Positions 37,061 through 49,617 of a stretch of DNA of 64,000 bases are shown here, in pieces. The DNA lies in the NCBI RefSeq assembly GCF_030269925.1, contig NC_085127.1, forward strand, positions 1,619,501 through 1,683,500, given 5' to 3'. Source of the DNA: Bombyx mori. Its lineage: Eukaryota > Arthropoda > Insecta > Lepidoptera > Bombycidae. The position numbers and the translations under genes were made by a program. Below the pieces are notes generated by a model, which did no database searches, was not told the DNA's origin, and worked only from the letters and a program-made list of their open reading frames with translations. Within the stretch, counting starts at the first letter, position 1, and each line of letters starts with the position of its first letter.

Positions 37061-40000
37061 ATGGCCACAGATAACCTAACCGCTTTGTTGTACAAACCAA
37101 ATGATTTGCGTTTGGTAAGTCAATATTTATTTTCAATAACAAAAAAGCAACTGGACAAACATTAATAGTAGTGCTATTTGGATTTAGATTAAAAAAGTTA
37201 GCTTCAAAAGATTTAGATTGCTATTTTTGCTGTATTATTGTATTAGGGAACAAAACTCTTCGTAATCATGAGATGGATTTAGGTTCCATTAGGTAGGTAA
37301 GAGCATAAAGGGTTTTGTTGATACTATAAATTTAGGTTTTTTAATATTCATGTATTCCGATATATGTTTAAAGTATCAGAAATGAAAATATAAATACTAG
37401 CTTTTACACGTAACTTCGGTCGCCTTAATCCATAAGAAATATATCCCTTTACAATAATACTTTTTTTTAATTAAATGTGCTCTATGTATATTTCTGCTTT
37501 TGGGATAAGGTTTACGCAGAAATGATCACGCAAAACGTAGAATCGTAACAACAAATGATATTTTGCAAAATTTTAAATTTTTTCCACTTAAGACATTAAA
37601 AACATGGAATTGAAAGCATATTTAAAATAGATGTTTTGAGCACTGTACAACTAACCTTTATCTACCTATCTGCCAATATTCTGTTTTTACCTTGGTTGAT
37701 AGGCGAGCTCACGGGGCTCAGCCTGAGAGGATTTGCTAACATCTGCCCTGACAAGAGCAGTGCTTAGCTGAATCTACCACCGGATCGGTTTATTTTATTT
37801 TATTGCCCTTGTAGGCAGACGAGCGTACGGCCCACCTGATGGTGAGTGGTTACCGTCGACCGTGGATTTCAGCAATGCCAGGGGCAGAGCCAAGCCGCTG
37901 CCTACAAATCGCGACCCACCTAGAAAATCCAGCGAGAATCTTAGTGGGTTGCAACTAGCAATTAGTCGGGCGTCTACGAAATAGAGCTAACAGACTGCTG
38001 CTACTACCACCAGATCGGAACCGCAACACGCGCTTATTGTACTAGATTTTTATTTCGTGCTTCATTGTGGACTGATAATTTTTCATAAACCATCATCATT
38101 ATCGTTAAACCTTTTAGAATATGATAACAAGTGACAAGCATAGTAGCGTTCTCTGACATTATCAAGACTATGAAGAACTGAACTTTTTGAACACAATGGG
38201 ATACGGTTTTAAATCGGCTGAAGTACGGAATCGACCGTCATGATGATTAAGGGTTCACGGAGCATTACGACTAGTAATTAATGCAGCATACTGATACATT
38301 CCTACTGCTTCTAGTTGTTTTCTACATGAACTTTATACTCTATCTTCTAAACATATAAAGTATATAGTCTATTATTGCAACCATTAATTTTTACTGGTGG
38401 TAGGGCCTCTTGTGAGTCCGCGCGGATAAGTACCACCATCCTGCCTATTTCTGCCGTGAAGCAGAAATTCGTTTCGGTTTGAAGGGTGGGGCAGCCTTTG
38501 TAACTATACTTGAGACCTTAGAACTTATTTCTCAAGGTGGGTGGCGCATTTACGTTGTAGATGTCTATGGGCTCCAGTAAGCATTTAACACCAAGTAGGC
38601 TGTGAAATCGTTCTCCCACATAAGCAACAAAAAAAACCTTGACGGGTTCTGATAATTGCGTAAAATCAAGTACGCTTATACACAATGTAGAGCCACAAAA
38701 AAGTAGGCATTATAATACTCTAAAAATAACTGGCGAATTGTTTTATAAAGCAGAGTTCTTAAATAAAATTAATCGGAGAAGTCTATACCTCAACTAGATT
38801 TGTTTGGGTTTTTTTTATTTCCTAACTGAATAATATTTTGGTTACAGGTACAAACACCGATCCCTGAAATATCTGAAGATGGTGAGTTGAGTATATTAAT
38901 AACAGTAAAAAATAACAGGATCTCTGAACTGTTAATCCGACAGGGACACTCAGAAAATAGTGTATGTTGGTTTTAAATTCAATACTTCTTTTAACAATGA
39001 TTTATTTAACAGCGATGTGCACAATCTTAAATTAACAGTTACTACTAGGTAGAAATCATTGATGATAAATAATGATACAAAAAAACATGTTTTTCCATAC
39101 TTCAATTCAATATTTTCTCAGGTTTTCACAAGTCGCTTTTTTCAAATTAAGTTGAAATATGTCGCAAAATTTAAAATATGTTATAAATGCGAAAGTGAAC
39201 GTGTGTTTGTTACGCCTGCACGTCTGAAAATCTCCACCAAACGGTATCATAAAATTTTGAAAACGCGTAGTTAGAGGTTACATTAAAGAACATAAGATAT
39301 CATTAATCTAGAAAAAAATATTACTCCCAAGAGTGTTTTTTCTCTATTAACACGAATGAAGACGCGTGTAAAAACTAGTAAGTTAGTAAGTAATATTTAT
39401 AACAAAAAAAGTTATTGAAATTTCCGTTTCTTTGTACACAAAAGATACTAGAAATTGAAGGCCGTATGCTGGTCTGCCTACATGGGCAATAAAAAAAATA
39501 CTAATGGCATCTTAAGGTCTCGCAGTTGAGTATTATCTTACACAAGAAGATAATCTCAGGATTTAACTAAATAATCCCTTTTGATTCAAATTACGTCTAC
39601 TAAAGTTAACGTCTACATAGAAAAACTCTTGGCGTGAGGAGCACATGACTGAAGATGGGCGATTGGATTCACTTTATGTTGTGACGTTACGAGTCATAGC
39701 TTCTGTTGGTCCCCAGAGGTCCTGCTGCGCATGGACTGCGTGGGTATCTGCGGGTCAGACGTCCACTACTGGCAGAAGGGTCAATGCGGACACTTCGTGC
39801 TGGAAGAACCAATGATCATGGGACACGAAGCTTCAGGAGTAGTGGCCAAGGTAAAATAGTGGCCTTTACTTTCAAAGACCAATTTATTATTTCAATTGTG
39901 TTCCTAACACAGGGTCTCATAATGCAGAAGAGAAAACAGCAAATTCTTGAGCGTTAAAATTAATTTATGTAAAAATTTTATACTATTGTTCGCTTGACAC

Positions 40001-43000
40001 GCAATGTAACACAAATAAGAAAACAGCTGATACGGGTTTGAGTGAACACGGCGCGGCGGTCTCTGTTATTTTCAAACCAATAAGTCTAATTAGTTACTTG
40101 GCTCAAAAACTGATCAACTTTTTACTGTAATATTTTAATCTAAACTTAAAAACACCTTGTACACCGCTATAAAGGGTAAATTTGGAATCATGTGTTTTTT
40201 TGCTCTAATAGCGTAGACAAACTCACGACTCACCTATTATTCAATGGTTAACAGGGTCCTTATGGACTCATTCTGCATTCTTATGAATAGTGACTTGTAT
40301 GCCGCCGCCAACCCAGAATCATTACTTTCTTTCAGACGATAACATATGTTTTAACGGGGGGTAATAACTATGGGGTAACGATAGCCCGTCCAAGCTCTCA
40401 ATACCTATCTAATTATCCAGTAATTATTATTATCCAAATTTATAAATCTGACAAGCTTTATTTTCCGACACGTTTGCATCATAGAAGTCGAGTGTGCATA
40501 TGTGTGTTCCAGTTTCATATATAAAAATGTAGACAAAAATGTAATCGTCAAAGGTCAAGGTAAACAAGAGTTTGATGAATTTACATAATTAATTAGCCGT
40601 ATCCGGGGTGTAGGTATCGCAATCATTGTAGAAGCGGTAAAACCGGATAATTTATTAACCCACCCATCTTTATATAAGCGGAGAACAATACATATTTTGT
40701 AAGCCTATGTCTGCTTTTAAAAGTTGTATATTTTGCGAGCATCTATTAATATAACAATATTTAAAACCAAAGTTGGACAGTCAATTCTTGTAGCAGTTTT
40801 AGGAAGGTTGGCAGATAACATTGCAATAAATGCTAGCTGCAATACTGATCGTTTTTTGTCTAATTTCATCAAAGACTTCTGTTGGTTTCGTAAACGTACA
40901 AGCAAATACAGGGCTCGGATAGTTAATCAAAGCACATAGACAAAGCCAATGCAGCTTATGTTGAGCAACGACTGCTTAACCTTCAGACCAGAACGCGAAC
41001 TTTGCAGCTGAAGAAATAGGTAGTTGTGGTATGCACCGAAAAAGCAAATGAAATGTGATATTTTTGCCTTTTTGGTATTTGAGTTTGATGCGGTATTTGA
41101 CTATAAAACGTGTAGAGTGAAAGAGAAACTATAAAAAGAAACAAAAACGACTCTACGACTATCACACGTTGTACTGGATGTACTAACGAATATATGGCTC
41201 AAGGAGTTTGGACGTCAGGCTGGTGGTCGGTAGTAAAACTCATGCCAAACCCCTGTGCAGCATGATAAGATAATTCTACGTCGACCCCACAGAATGAGAT
41301 AAGGTCAAGAAGAAAAATAAGGTGGTATGCACCCGTTCAAGCTGACAATACCGCAGTAATTCCGCAAATTCGTAAATTCTTGTTTTTTTTCCTCATTTGC
41401 TTAATAGGTATGTAATTATTTAGGAGAAATGGTCCCACGGTTCAAATACCGGCACAGTCAATACGAGTACATAGAGGGTCTTAAGAATCTTAGGCCTTGA
41501 CAAACGACTCTGTCGACGTCGCCCTAAACACGTCATTAACGGTGATTTTAGGTACCACAAGCACCGGTCATCGTCCTCGTCGAACCCGTCGTTTCCGACG
41601 AAGGGCTCGACGAGTGAATTAACCCATAGACACAGCCCACTAAGCTTATCGCCGAATCTTCTCGGTGGGTCGCGTTTCCGATCCGGTGGTAGATTCTGCG
41701 AAGCACTGCTCTTGCTAGGGCCAGTGTTAGCAACACTCCGGTTTGAGCCCTGTGAGCTCACCTACACGCTGGGGTAGAGCTGATATAGCCTCTCAAGGCT
41801 ATCAGCATAGGTAGGAAAAAAATGACTTAAATATACTATCTAACTAATATACTATTGGTTATATAAGAAACCGTAACGAATAGCTGTGCGTACCATAGCG
41901 TACAGTCCGTACAAACTACACGCATTACCATTTCACCGCGCATTCATTATTATACTCGTACTGTAATTTAAAAATCAAATCGCTCGACTAGCTTCGTGAA
42001 TTTAAATATTCATGGAGGTGTGTTCGTATTTTTGTATAAATTACGCTCGATAATATTATAATTAATTCAATAGCACGTTTGATATTTTGGAGGTGTGCTT
42101 TTAGCTACGTATAAAATAACTGGTTATCACACCTTTGCCCGCATGACGATTTCGAGGAAATAAATGTCACTCTATGTTTGCGCTATTGTAGCGCGCTGTA
42201 CTGGCTTTATACATTCATATTGGAATGTACATATGTAAAACTTGTTTTTTTTTCCTTAAAGTTGTATCGACGAGCGCGTCATCAATTTTTTTAATCTCAA
42301 ACCTCCATGTTTGAATAACATGAATTCCATTTGCCAAATTCTTCAATAAATAGCTAAATTTTTAGGTAATATTTTTAAAATGCAATTATTCCCTGAATAT
42401 AACAATTAGGCTGTTCGGACATTTGTTGGGACGAGGTGACCTTTAGCGCGTGAGTTGTAGCAGTCTCAGCATGACTAAAGTATTTTATAAGTTTCTTAGC
42501 ACTGATTAGCCATGGCAGACAATAATAGTAGGTATTAACAGTATTAATAGCGTGTTAGTTGTTCGTTTAGAAACGTTTGTTTTACTGGTGGTAGGACCTG
42601 TTGTGAGTCCGCGCGGGTAGGTACCACCACCCTGCCTATTTCTGCCGTGAAGCAGTAATGCGTTTCGGTTTGAAGGGTGGGGCAGCCGTTGTAACTATAC
42701 TTGAGACCTTAGAACTTGTATCTCAAGGTGGGTGGCGCATTTACGTTGTAGATGTCTATGGGCTCTAGTAACCACTTAACCATAGGTGGGCTGTGAGTGC
42801 GTCCACCCATATAAGTAATAAAAATAAATAAATAAAGTGACGCGAATGGTCACGATTTTTTCATTGTAGTCAATACCGTCTTTACCATAAGGGCACACGG
42901 GGCCCGTGCCCAGGGCCCCCATTCTCAGGGGGCCCCTAAGGACCGACAATTTCTCTCACACATTTATTCGGATTCCGTTATCGTGATCGTTTACCAAAAA

Positions 43001-46000
43001 ACCATCAGCATTCTAATATCATTAATGACATATTATATCAAACCGTATTTGATTACCTATAATAAATGGTCATACTCAGTAAAAAAAATGTCATTATAAT
43101 TCGCTTCTTTTACTTTCCAAAAGGGCCTCAAATTATATATAAAAATCAAAGCTGGAAAAATTATAACAGGCGTAATTATAAATAATTGAAACAAAGACTT
43201 CACGTCTCAAAGTGGCATTCATGTGGCATGGCGGCATTCATGCTGTGATGTCTATAGGCTATAGTAACCACTTAACATCAGGTATGTACCTGTTTACGGA
43301 GTAAATTAAAAAAATTAAATTATTTATTAGTGTGCACCTTGATTTCCAGAATTTTCCAGTGCCGCTCAAAGTTTATCAGCAAATGTTTATTTAATTAAGA
43401 GAAAGATAAAATGTTTAATAAAAATATTACGACGAAGTAGGTAAATAAATATACATTCACAGTTTATCATGTTATCGTACATGAATAATTTAATATTTGC
43501 TTAACAACTAAACTAAATTACATTAAAAAAATTTATATTTGGAGTTTTATAGACCACGAACTGTATGTGGTGCAATTGAGTTTGGACATCTAATAAGTTT
43601 GATATTGACCGACTAATAAGTTCTGCTTCTTTGTTATACATTTTATCTTTGAATATATTCATAAACGAGTTCACGAACCATCTACTTTAAAGTGGTAACC
43701 GGAGTTACAAGGACATCACAATGTGGACGTCACTACACGTCTTGAGATGAGATCGAAATCTCAATTATATTGCATATAGAGCTACCTCATAGAGACAATA
43801 GAGCAATGAGCAGAACGGCAGAAACTACCCGTGCAATCTTAAAATATCAGCTGCTGATGGCGATGATGATAGCAGCGCGCTCGCTGGTATAGTGAGCGAC
43901 TCTGACCAACCATCATGAGATGGTATGTGCCCATCCTCGGAATTCTTTAGTCTCTTTCTACGACAGACTTCAGTTCTTCAATCTCTGACCCAAGAATTTG
44001 CAAAATTTCTTATCGGTCACGGTTTTGTTTATCATTTCGATATATTTGAGCTATATTTGACCTCAGCTATCATACATTATTATCTTTTTGTTAAAAAAAC
44101 TTTTACTGGTATATTAGTTTGAAAAAATCGGTCACCAACTGGTCTATACAGTTCCCGTTGACACATCACGAATATATTTAATATAATAATACTATTATAG
44201 AATATGTTTACCACGAACGTATATTATACTACACCGTAGGAGTCTTTTCAATAAATAGCTCAATTTGTTATATTATATAGTAGCCTTTATTGATGGCTTC
44301 ACTCGCGTTAATGTAGAAATGCATACTATATCCATCGGAAAATTTTCCGATACTAATCAAATGAAAAGCTTCTTATCTTCTATTCTGTACCTCTAAGTAT
44401 ATGTAAACAAATATTCACGGTGTTTTGTTGTGTAGTTAAGACGTGAAAGTGTAACAAACAAACTGAGTTTGTCATTTATAATTTATCATTAAAACTGGGC
44501 TCGTTTGCTGGTTGATCTTTGATTTGTTTTTGGCAGTTAATGGTGTTATTTTAGGGAAGGTTTCTTGGATTCGTGACGCGCGGGTAGTATTATTGTTCAC
44601 GGCCCAACTGGTAATAAGCGGTTACGGGGGCCCGCGAATGTCACAACGACTTGGTACCCAACTTTGAGAAACGTTGTTCTTCACTTGTATAATGGATGTC
44701 CTACCGAGCTCTCAATACGACGCTATCCTTCACCGTAGAACCCAGGAAAGTCACATCACTCGATAAGAATACAGCGGTCGACTTATCTTATACGGACGCT
44801 TCGAAGCGGAATTTTCTATATCTTAACCACCATAACGCCCGTGGCTATTAAAGCCGCAGTAATATTAGTTTTGTATTGTGTCACGATTCCTTATCACCCA
44901 ATGTCACTCATCGTAAAACCAAAAAGCCATTTCAACTGATAACACGTTGATAAGTGCATGCTTTGTTTATCTGTTATGTAGGTGTCTTATTTTATAATTA
45001 TTTTAATGTTCTTAGGGTGCGGTCCAGCGGGGTAGAAATTGTTTTATTTTATTTTTTTTGAGTTGGATGGACGACTTGGTGCTAAGTGGTTGTTGGAGCC
45101 CAGCTCTGGTAACCGCATAACACCAGGTAGCTCGTATCTAAGCAATAAAAATAAAAACTGTATTTTATCATTATACTATCTATGGCTCTAATACCTTATA
45201 TTGTTTGGGTTCAGTGAGACCTATTAAGAGTTGGGTACTTTTCTTAGCATATTATTATCGGGGATAATTATCACGCTTCAATGTACACAACTCCTTTGAA
45301 ACCGATCACGAGTTGGCGACACTAGAACGAAACGATTCTAGAGGTGAATGAACTTTATAAAGTGCTTTAATAAGTTGCCGATTCCGAAATACATCAGAAA
45401 CGCGAACGTACAAACAACCCGAAAAAATATAATTTTCTAATTTTCACTAATAGATTTTTTGAGTATTATAATGCCTAATTTTTTGTTGCTCTACATTGTG
45501 TATAAGCCTACCTGATTTTAAGCAATTATCAGAACCCGTCGAGGTTTTTTTTATTGCTTAGATGGGTGGCCGAGCTCACAGCTCACCTGGTGTTAAGTGG
45601 TTATTGGAGCCCATAGACATCTACAATGTAAATGCGCCACCTACCTTGAGATATAAGTGCTAAGGTCTCAGTATAGTTACAACGGCTGCCTCATCCTTCA
45701 AACCGAAACGCATTACTGCTTCACGGCAGAAATTGGCAGGGTGGTGGTACCTACCCGTGCGGACTCACAAGAGGTCTTGCTCTTGCTGGGGCTAGTGATA
45801 GCAAATTTTATTAGATTGAGCCCGTGAGCTCACCTACCCGTCAGGGCGTAGCTGGAATAGCCTCTCAGGCTAATAGGCCAGGCCAGCGAATAAGTAGGTG
45901 AAAAAAATACTTATTTAATACGCGCTCTTGAATTACTTCCCTGATGAAGACATAGCATCGTGTAAGAAATCAAATATGTTTGGCTATTTAGTAAAGGTGC

Positions 46001-49000
46001 CATATTGTAACGTGACGCACGCGTGAGTATCACTACCCTACTTATTTATATCGCAAAGCAGTTATACATTTAGGTTTGGAGGATGGGACAGCTTATGCCT
46101 CAATAATCCCTTAACAGCAGATGGGTTGTAAGCATCTGAGCAACAAAAGGAACTTCACGTTTGGATCAATTCTGTTGCAGATCGGTTCGAAAGTCAAGAA
46201 TCTGACAGTTGGTGATCGAGTGGCCATAGAGCCCGGCGTGCCGTGTCGGTACTGCGAGTTCTGTAAGACAGGACGATACCACCTATGCCCTGACATGATC
46301 TTCTGCGCCACGCCCCCAGTACACGGAAACCTCGTCAGATATTACAAGCACGCAGCTGATTTTTGCTTCAAGTAAGTATTCGCAAGGAATTGCGTTCTCA
46401 AAGTTCCCGTGAGAACGAAGATTGGACAACAAACTTTGTCATTTTACGTTTACCACAATATGAAGGCATTAAAATCTATTTTCTCTTACAAACCAAATGA
46501 ATTCGTTCATGTTATGTAGTAGGATATGTGTAGTCCGACTCTACCTTCACAAGTGCCTCACCTGAGGGCCATTTAGTATTTTTGAATCATATAAAACGCT
46601 TGTTTACACGGTCTTATTTTTTATGCACAGATAGGGTAACGAGCTCACGGTACACCTTGTGTTAAATGGTTATAGTGGTACACACCTATGCGGGGCCCAC
46701 TTACGCCTTCCCACCGATAATTACGCAATATGAAATATGCGGGTTTGATTTTAACGAATCGGATGTCTTATAGCTTAGGCCAGGACGGCTTGCACTGATG
46801 GTGACATGGACAGCGCCGTACAGAAGAAATGTGGCCATAAGCGCTAAAAGTAATTTCTATAAAAATCGCAAACGTATGCTCAAAAAGAATATTTGGACCG
46901 CAATTATAATATTTACTTATGTTTAAGCTGTTTGCTCATTTGTGAGCGTAGACTTGACAACCGACTCCATTCGCAGGCTTCCTGATCACGTGACCATGGA
47001 AGAAGGAGCGCTACTGGAGCCCCTCGCGGTGGGCATTCACGCGTGCAAGAGGGGCGGAGTCTCGGCGGGACACGTGGTGCTGGTACTGGGAGCGGGACCC
47101 ATCGGCCTCCTTACCATGCTCACAGCTAAAGCCTTTGGAGCACACAAAGTACTCATAATAGGTAGCAATGTTTTTTTTGTTAGTAATAGTTTTTACCGCG
47201 CGACTTCACTACGATTCCTGTACCTGTACTTAACTTAGACCGGCAGGTCAGTAAGGCAACGTGGCCCACGTATAGTTTAAGTTAAGTAAACATCCATCCA
47301 AACACAAAATTCTTACAATAAAGACATGTCATTTAACAAAAAATGTGATCTTTAAGAATGTAAAAAAATAATGTTGCTCTTTCATTGTCTTTCCTTATAT
47401 TGTTGCAATTACGTTACCTTTGAAATTATTTTCGTTTCAGATATCCTTCAGAGCCGTTTGGATTTCGCCAAGTCGTTAGGCGCCGACTACACACTTCTCA
47501 TAGGCAAGGACTCGAACGAGGCTGAGCTGGTGAGGAAGATTCATGAGATACTGGAGGGACACCCCGACGTGTCGTTCGATGCGAGTGGGGCCCAGGCCAC
47601 AGTCAGATTAGCGTTACTGGTTAGTAAAATATTTGTTCATTTTAAGTTATTAAGCGTTAATAAGTTATTGATTAACCGATCCTCTGCGCTCTCTACATCA
47701 ACGACCTTCCCACACTCGAAGGGAACCTCCGAGCGTGGGAAACCGACGTGAAGTAGGCGATGTTTGCCGACGACAACGCCTACTTCGCGTCATCAAACTT
47801 CTCCTCTGCGGCCGTTTAGAGGATGCAGAGGTTGTTGGTCGTAGTGCTCCAGTGGCTGGACCGGTGGAGGGTCGTGGTTAACTTGGCGAAGACCGCGGTT
47901 ATCCTCATCGGCCTGGTCTGCAGTCCCGGGACAGCTCAGTCTCCGTGGCATCAACGTAGAGTTTAGATCCAGCGTCCGGTACCTAGGGTTCGAGATCGAC
48001 CGGAGTTTGAGGATATCCGTCCACGCGAAGACGGCGTTGGCGGCGACTCGCCATGCGAAGTTTCTCCTCCGGCCTCCAGATTACCGGACATGGCTAAGTT
48101 CGGCATTTAAAAGACGTATGTCCGTTCCCGTATCACGTACGCAGTTGCAGCCTGGTATCACTCATCATGGAAAGTTTGCGGGAGAAGGTCTAGCAGAATC
48201 TGTGTCTGCGTGCGAGTCGGAGAATGTCGTCAGAAATTACGTAATCGTTCAGGATCTGGGAGGGATGAATTATTTAATCAATCATCATTCATAATTTATA
48301 ATTATTAATTTACTGCATTATTAATTACATAGTAACATAATTTTTCGTTATATCTTGATACAATGATAGGTGTGATAAAAATAATTATACATCTCGTGTA
48401 TATATGTGAGTATTAAAATAATTTAAGCTCAGAAGCTTTCGTGATCTAAAGCACAAGTCGCCCGAGTACAGGTACCTAGTGACGCGACAGTGGCGGAGCT
48501 CAGATCCCGCCGGCGGGTACCGCTTTTGAGAATCAAATATATTGTTGAAGCGAATCACTACTATCAACAATCAAAAAATAACACCGTGTTATAAAAACCG
48601 ACCCCGCAAAATAATGATTTGTGTAATGACTATACAATTGAGAGATAGATCTGAAGTCTCAAAGTTGGTGACAGCATTCACGTTATTGTCTAAGGTCTGC
48701 GCCGGGAAACTTATCCTTAGGACGCGACGACTTCTATATTATGGTCTGGATTCACTAATAACCAATGTGAACTGTTCGCTAGGCCACGAAGTCTGGCGGC
48801 GTGGCGGTGCTGGTCGGCATGGGAGCGCCCGAGCAGACCGTGCCGCTCGCGGGCGCCCTCTCGCGGGAGGTCGACATCCGGGGCATCTTCCGATACGTCA
48901 ACGAGTAAGTAAATACGTGGCACCACACACGGGCATCATAGCAACACTAATAAATCACCACAATACGCTATCCACATATTGCACCTTTAGAATTGAAGTC

Positions 49001-49617
49001 GCTCAACTAAAAATTTTAAGAAACGATCTTTGATTTTTTTATTGCCTTTGTAGGCAGTCGAGCATACGGCCCACCTGATGGTGAGTGGTTACCGTCGTCC
49101 ATGGACTTCAGCAATGCCAGGGACGTGGCGCCGGACTATATGATAGTGTATATACTTGTATATAGTAGTGCCTATGGTGTGGCGACGCATCGCCATGCGC
49201 AAGCGGCTGTTCCTTAATAATATAATAATATTTAATTTTAATTATGTCACTTGAATTTACTATTGTACACTATCTTTTTATGCATATATATCTGTGCCAA
49301 ATATTATCAATGCTTCACATCTGCCCGCCTTCCTGCAATGGCTCATTGTTTTTAAACAAGTTATAGTATGACACGTCCCCAGAAGACAAACCGTGCTCCA
49401 ATATAGGCGTCTATATAAAACATATGATTATATCTTCAGCTACCCCACTGCACTAGCGATGGTAGCGAGTGGGAAAATAAACGTGAAGCCGCTGGTCACG
49501 CACCACTTCAGCATCGAGGAGAGCCTGGAGGCGTACGAAGTGGCGCGCCAGGGGGCCGGCATCAAGGTCATGATCCACGTCCAGCCGCGAGACACGAACA
49601 ACCCACAAAAGTTCTGA
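37061..49617 (+). CDS. SDH: Sorbitol dehydrogenase, tandem copy A, eight exons, 358 aa
   Basis: Exons: 37061-37114, 38848-38881, 39717-39850, 46181-46371, 46977-47161, 47441-47619, 48783-48904, 49440-49617; all GT-AG with frame kept. The enzyme is a cytosolic zinc- and NAD-dependent polyol dehydrogenase (sorbitol to fructose) of the medium-chain family. Catalytic zinc ligands Cys41 (GICGSD) and His66-Glu67 (GHEAS) are present, with the GDRVAIEPG motif. The structural-zinc loop [15 protein letters not shown] has all four Cys. The NAD fold has VLGAGPIG and an Asp after the second strand (LIID). Copy B has the same exon lengths. A poly(A) signal lies at 49817-49822. In B. mori, SDH-2 type genes serve sorbitol use in diapause eggs; which named gene this is, I infer only. 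Confidence 0.96.
37693..37990 (-). mobile_element. LINE 3' UTR relic (minus) with a nested LINE tail, SDH-A intron 1
   Basis: The Jockey-family UTR read backwards (GGCGAGCTCACGGGGCTCAG ... CTGAATCTACCACCGGATC) is interrupted at about 37793-37905 by a 'GGCAGACGAGCGTACGG' LINE tail with its own T run, then resumes (AATCGCGACCCACCTAG). The copy-B equivalent at 54178-54330 lacks the nested insert, so the outer relic predates the gene duplication and the nested one follows it. Confidence 0.8.
38395..38632 (+). mobile_element. Bm1 SINE body, SDH-A intron 1
   Basis: CTGGTGGTAGGGCCTCTTG to CACATAAGCAACAAAAAAA. Not found at the equivalent place in copy B. Confidence 0.92.
40200..40330 (-). repeat. 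Highly degenerate SINE-like stretch, SDH-A intron 3
   Basis: CAAACTCACGACTCACC ... TCAATGGTTAACAGGGTCC resembles a decayed minus-strand Bm1. Its counterpart in copy B is at about 56640-56760, so it predates the duplication. Confidence 0.45.
41490..41822 (+). mobile_element. Jockey-family LINE, ORF2 end plus 3' UTR, SDH-A intron 3
   Basis: GTCGACGTCGCCCTAAACACG (end of ORF2), GACGAAGGGCTCGACGAG, TCTTCTCGGTGGGTCGCG, CTCTTGCTAGGGCCAGTG and CAGCATAGGTAGGAAAAAA. It lies in the ~2.5 kb (about 40800-43345) missing from copy B. Confidence 0.8.
42586..42835 (+). mobile_element. Bm1 SINE body, SDH-A intron 3
   Basis: CTGGTGGTAGGACCTGTTG to CATATAAGTAATAAAAATAA, near-consensus. Absent from copy B. Confidence 0.93.
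42870..42960 (+). repeat. hAT-like terminal fragment
   Basis: ATACCGTCTTTACCATAAGG, GCACACGGGGCCCGTGCCC and GGGCCCCCATTCTCAGGGGG resemble the GC-rich subterminal part of hAT elements with 'gggcc' motifs. Partner terminus not found. Confidence 0.35.
43660..44760 (-). repeat. Two old Bm1-like relics, SDH-A intron 3
   Basis: 43665-43900 (ACGAGTTCACGAACCATC ...) and 44595-44760 (CACGGCCCAACTGGTAATAA ...) read as decayed minus-strand Bm1. The second has a counterpart in copy B at 58580-58700 and so predates the duplication. Between them nothing is recognised. Confidence 0.45.
45215..45543 (-). repeat. Inverted copy of an SDH intron-1 segment, in intron 3 of copy A
   Basis: Read on the minus strand this stretch aligns along its length with copy-B intron 1 at about 54700-54990 (shared: TTCGCGTTTCTGATGTAT, ATTGAAGCGTGATAATTATY, GCTAAGAAAAGTACCC). 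Its outer part aligns with copy-A intron 1 at 38637-38740 (shared: GACGGGTTCTGATAATTGC, TACACAATGTAGAGC). It is therefore an inverted copy of intron-1 material. Confidence 0.78.
45544..45775 (-). mobile_element. Bm1 SINE body, SDH-A intron 3
   Basis: T run, TGCTTAGATGGGTGGCCGAG, full body to GGACTCACAAGAGGTC. It directly abuts the inverted segment and a LINE relic. Confidence 0.92.
45776..45907 (+). mobile_element. LINE 3' UTR relic, SDH-A intron 3
   Basis: TTGCTCTTGCTGGGGCTAGTG, GAGCTCACCTACCCGTCAGG and GCGAATAAGTAGGTGAAAAA. Confidence 0.72.
46010..46150 (+). mobile_element. Ancient Bm1 relic abutting SDH-A exon 4
   Basis: GCGTGAGTATCACTACCCTAC, GCAAAGCAGTTATACATTTAG, GGTTTGGAGGATGGGACAGC and GATGGGTTGTAAGCATCTGAG follow Bm1 order at low identity. 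It ends ~30 bp before the exon 4 acceptor (46180). Copy B has the same relic at 58745-58882, so it predates the duplication. Confidence 0.65.
46618..46790 (-). mobile_element. Decayed Bm1, SDH-A intron 4
   Basis: GATAGGGTAACGAGCTCACGG, a deletion, then AATTACGCAATATGAAATAT and the head region to GCTTAGGCCAGGACGGCTTGC. The same insertion is nearly complete in copy B at 59418-59858. Confidence 0.65.
47680..48190 (+). pseudogene. Non-LTR reverse transcriptase relic, SDH-A intron 6
   Basis: With several stops, frames read [35 protein letters not shown] (the catalytic FADD block), [19 protein letters not shown] and [12 protein letters not shown]. This is a Jockey-like reverse transcriptase from another family than the full-length element. 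It is absent from copy B. Confidence 0.82.
48425..48720 (+). mobile_element. Rearranged Bm1 relics, SDH-A intron 6
   Basis: A plus-strand decayed Bm1 head and middle (GCAGATCCCGCCGGCGGGTACC-like, ACACCGTGTTATAAAAACCG) is followed by a body scrap and the end of a minus-strand head (CTTATCCTTAGGACGCGACG) that copy B keeps in full at 61948-62225. Confidence 0.6.
49033..49125 (-). mobile_element. LINE tail, SDH-A intron 7
   Basis: TTTTTTATTGCCTTTGTAGGCAG, TCGAGCATACGGCCCACCTG and TTCAGCAATGCCAGGG of the 'GGCAGACGAGCATACGG' family. Absent from copy B intron 7, which instead holds the repeat at 62640-62885. Confidence 0.75.
49130..49220. repeat. Unclassified GC-containing stretch, SDH-A intron 7
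   Basis: GGACGTGGCGCCGGACTAT and GTGTGGCGACGCATCGCCATGC adjoin the LINE tail. They look like the end of an unrecognised repeat, possibly an LTR; no partner is seen in the window. Confidence 0.25.

Noticed and set aside
46111..46311. Minus-strand frame of 66 codons repeated at 58862-59062
   Set aside because: Shadow of SDH exon 4; its repetition only reflects the gene duplication.
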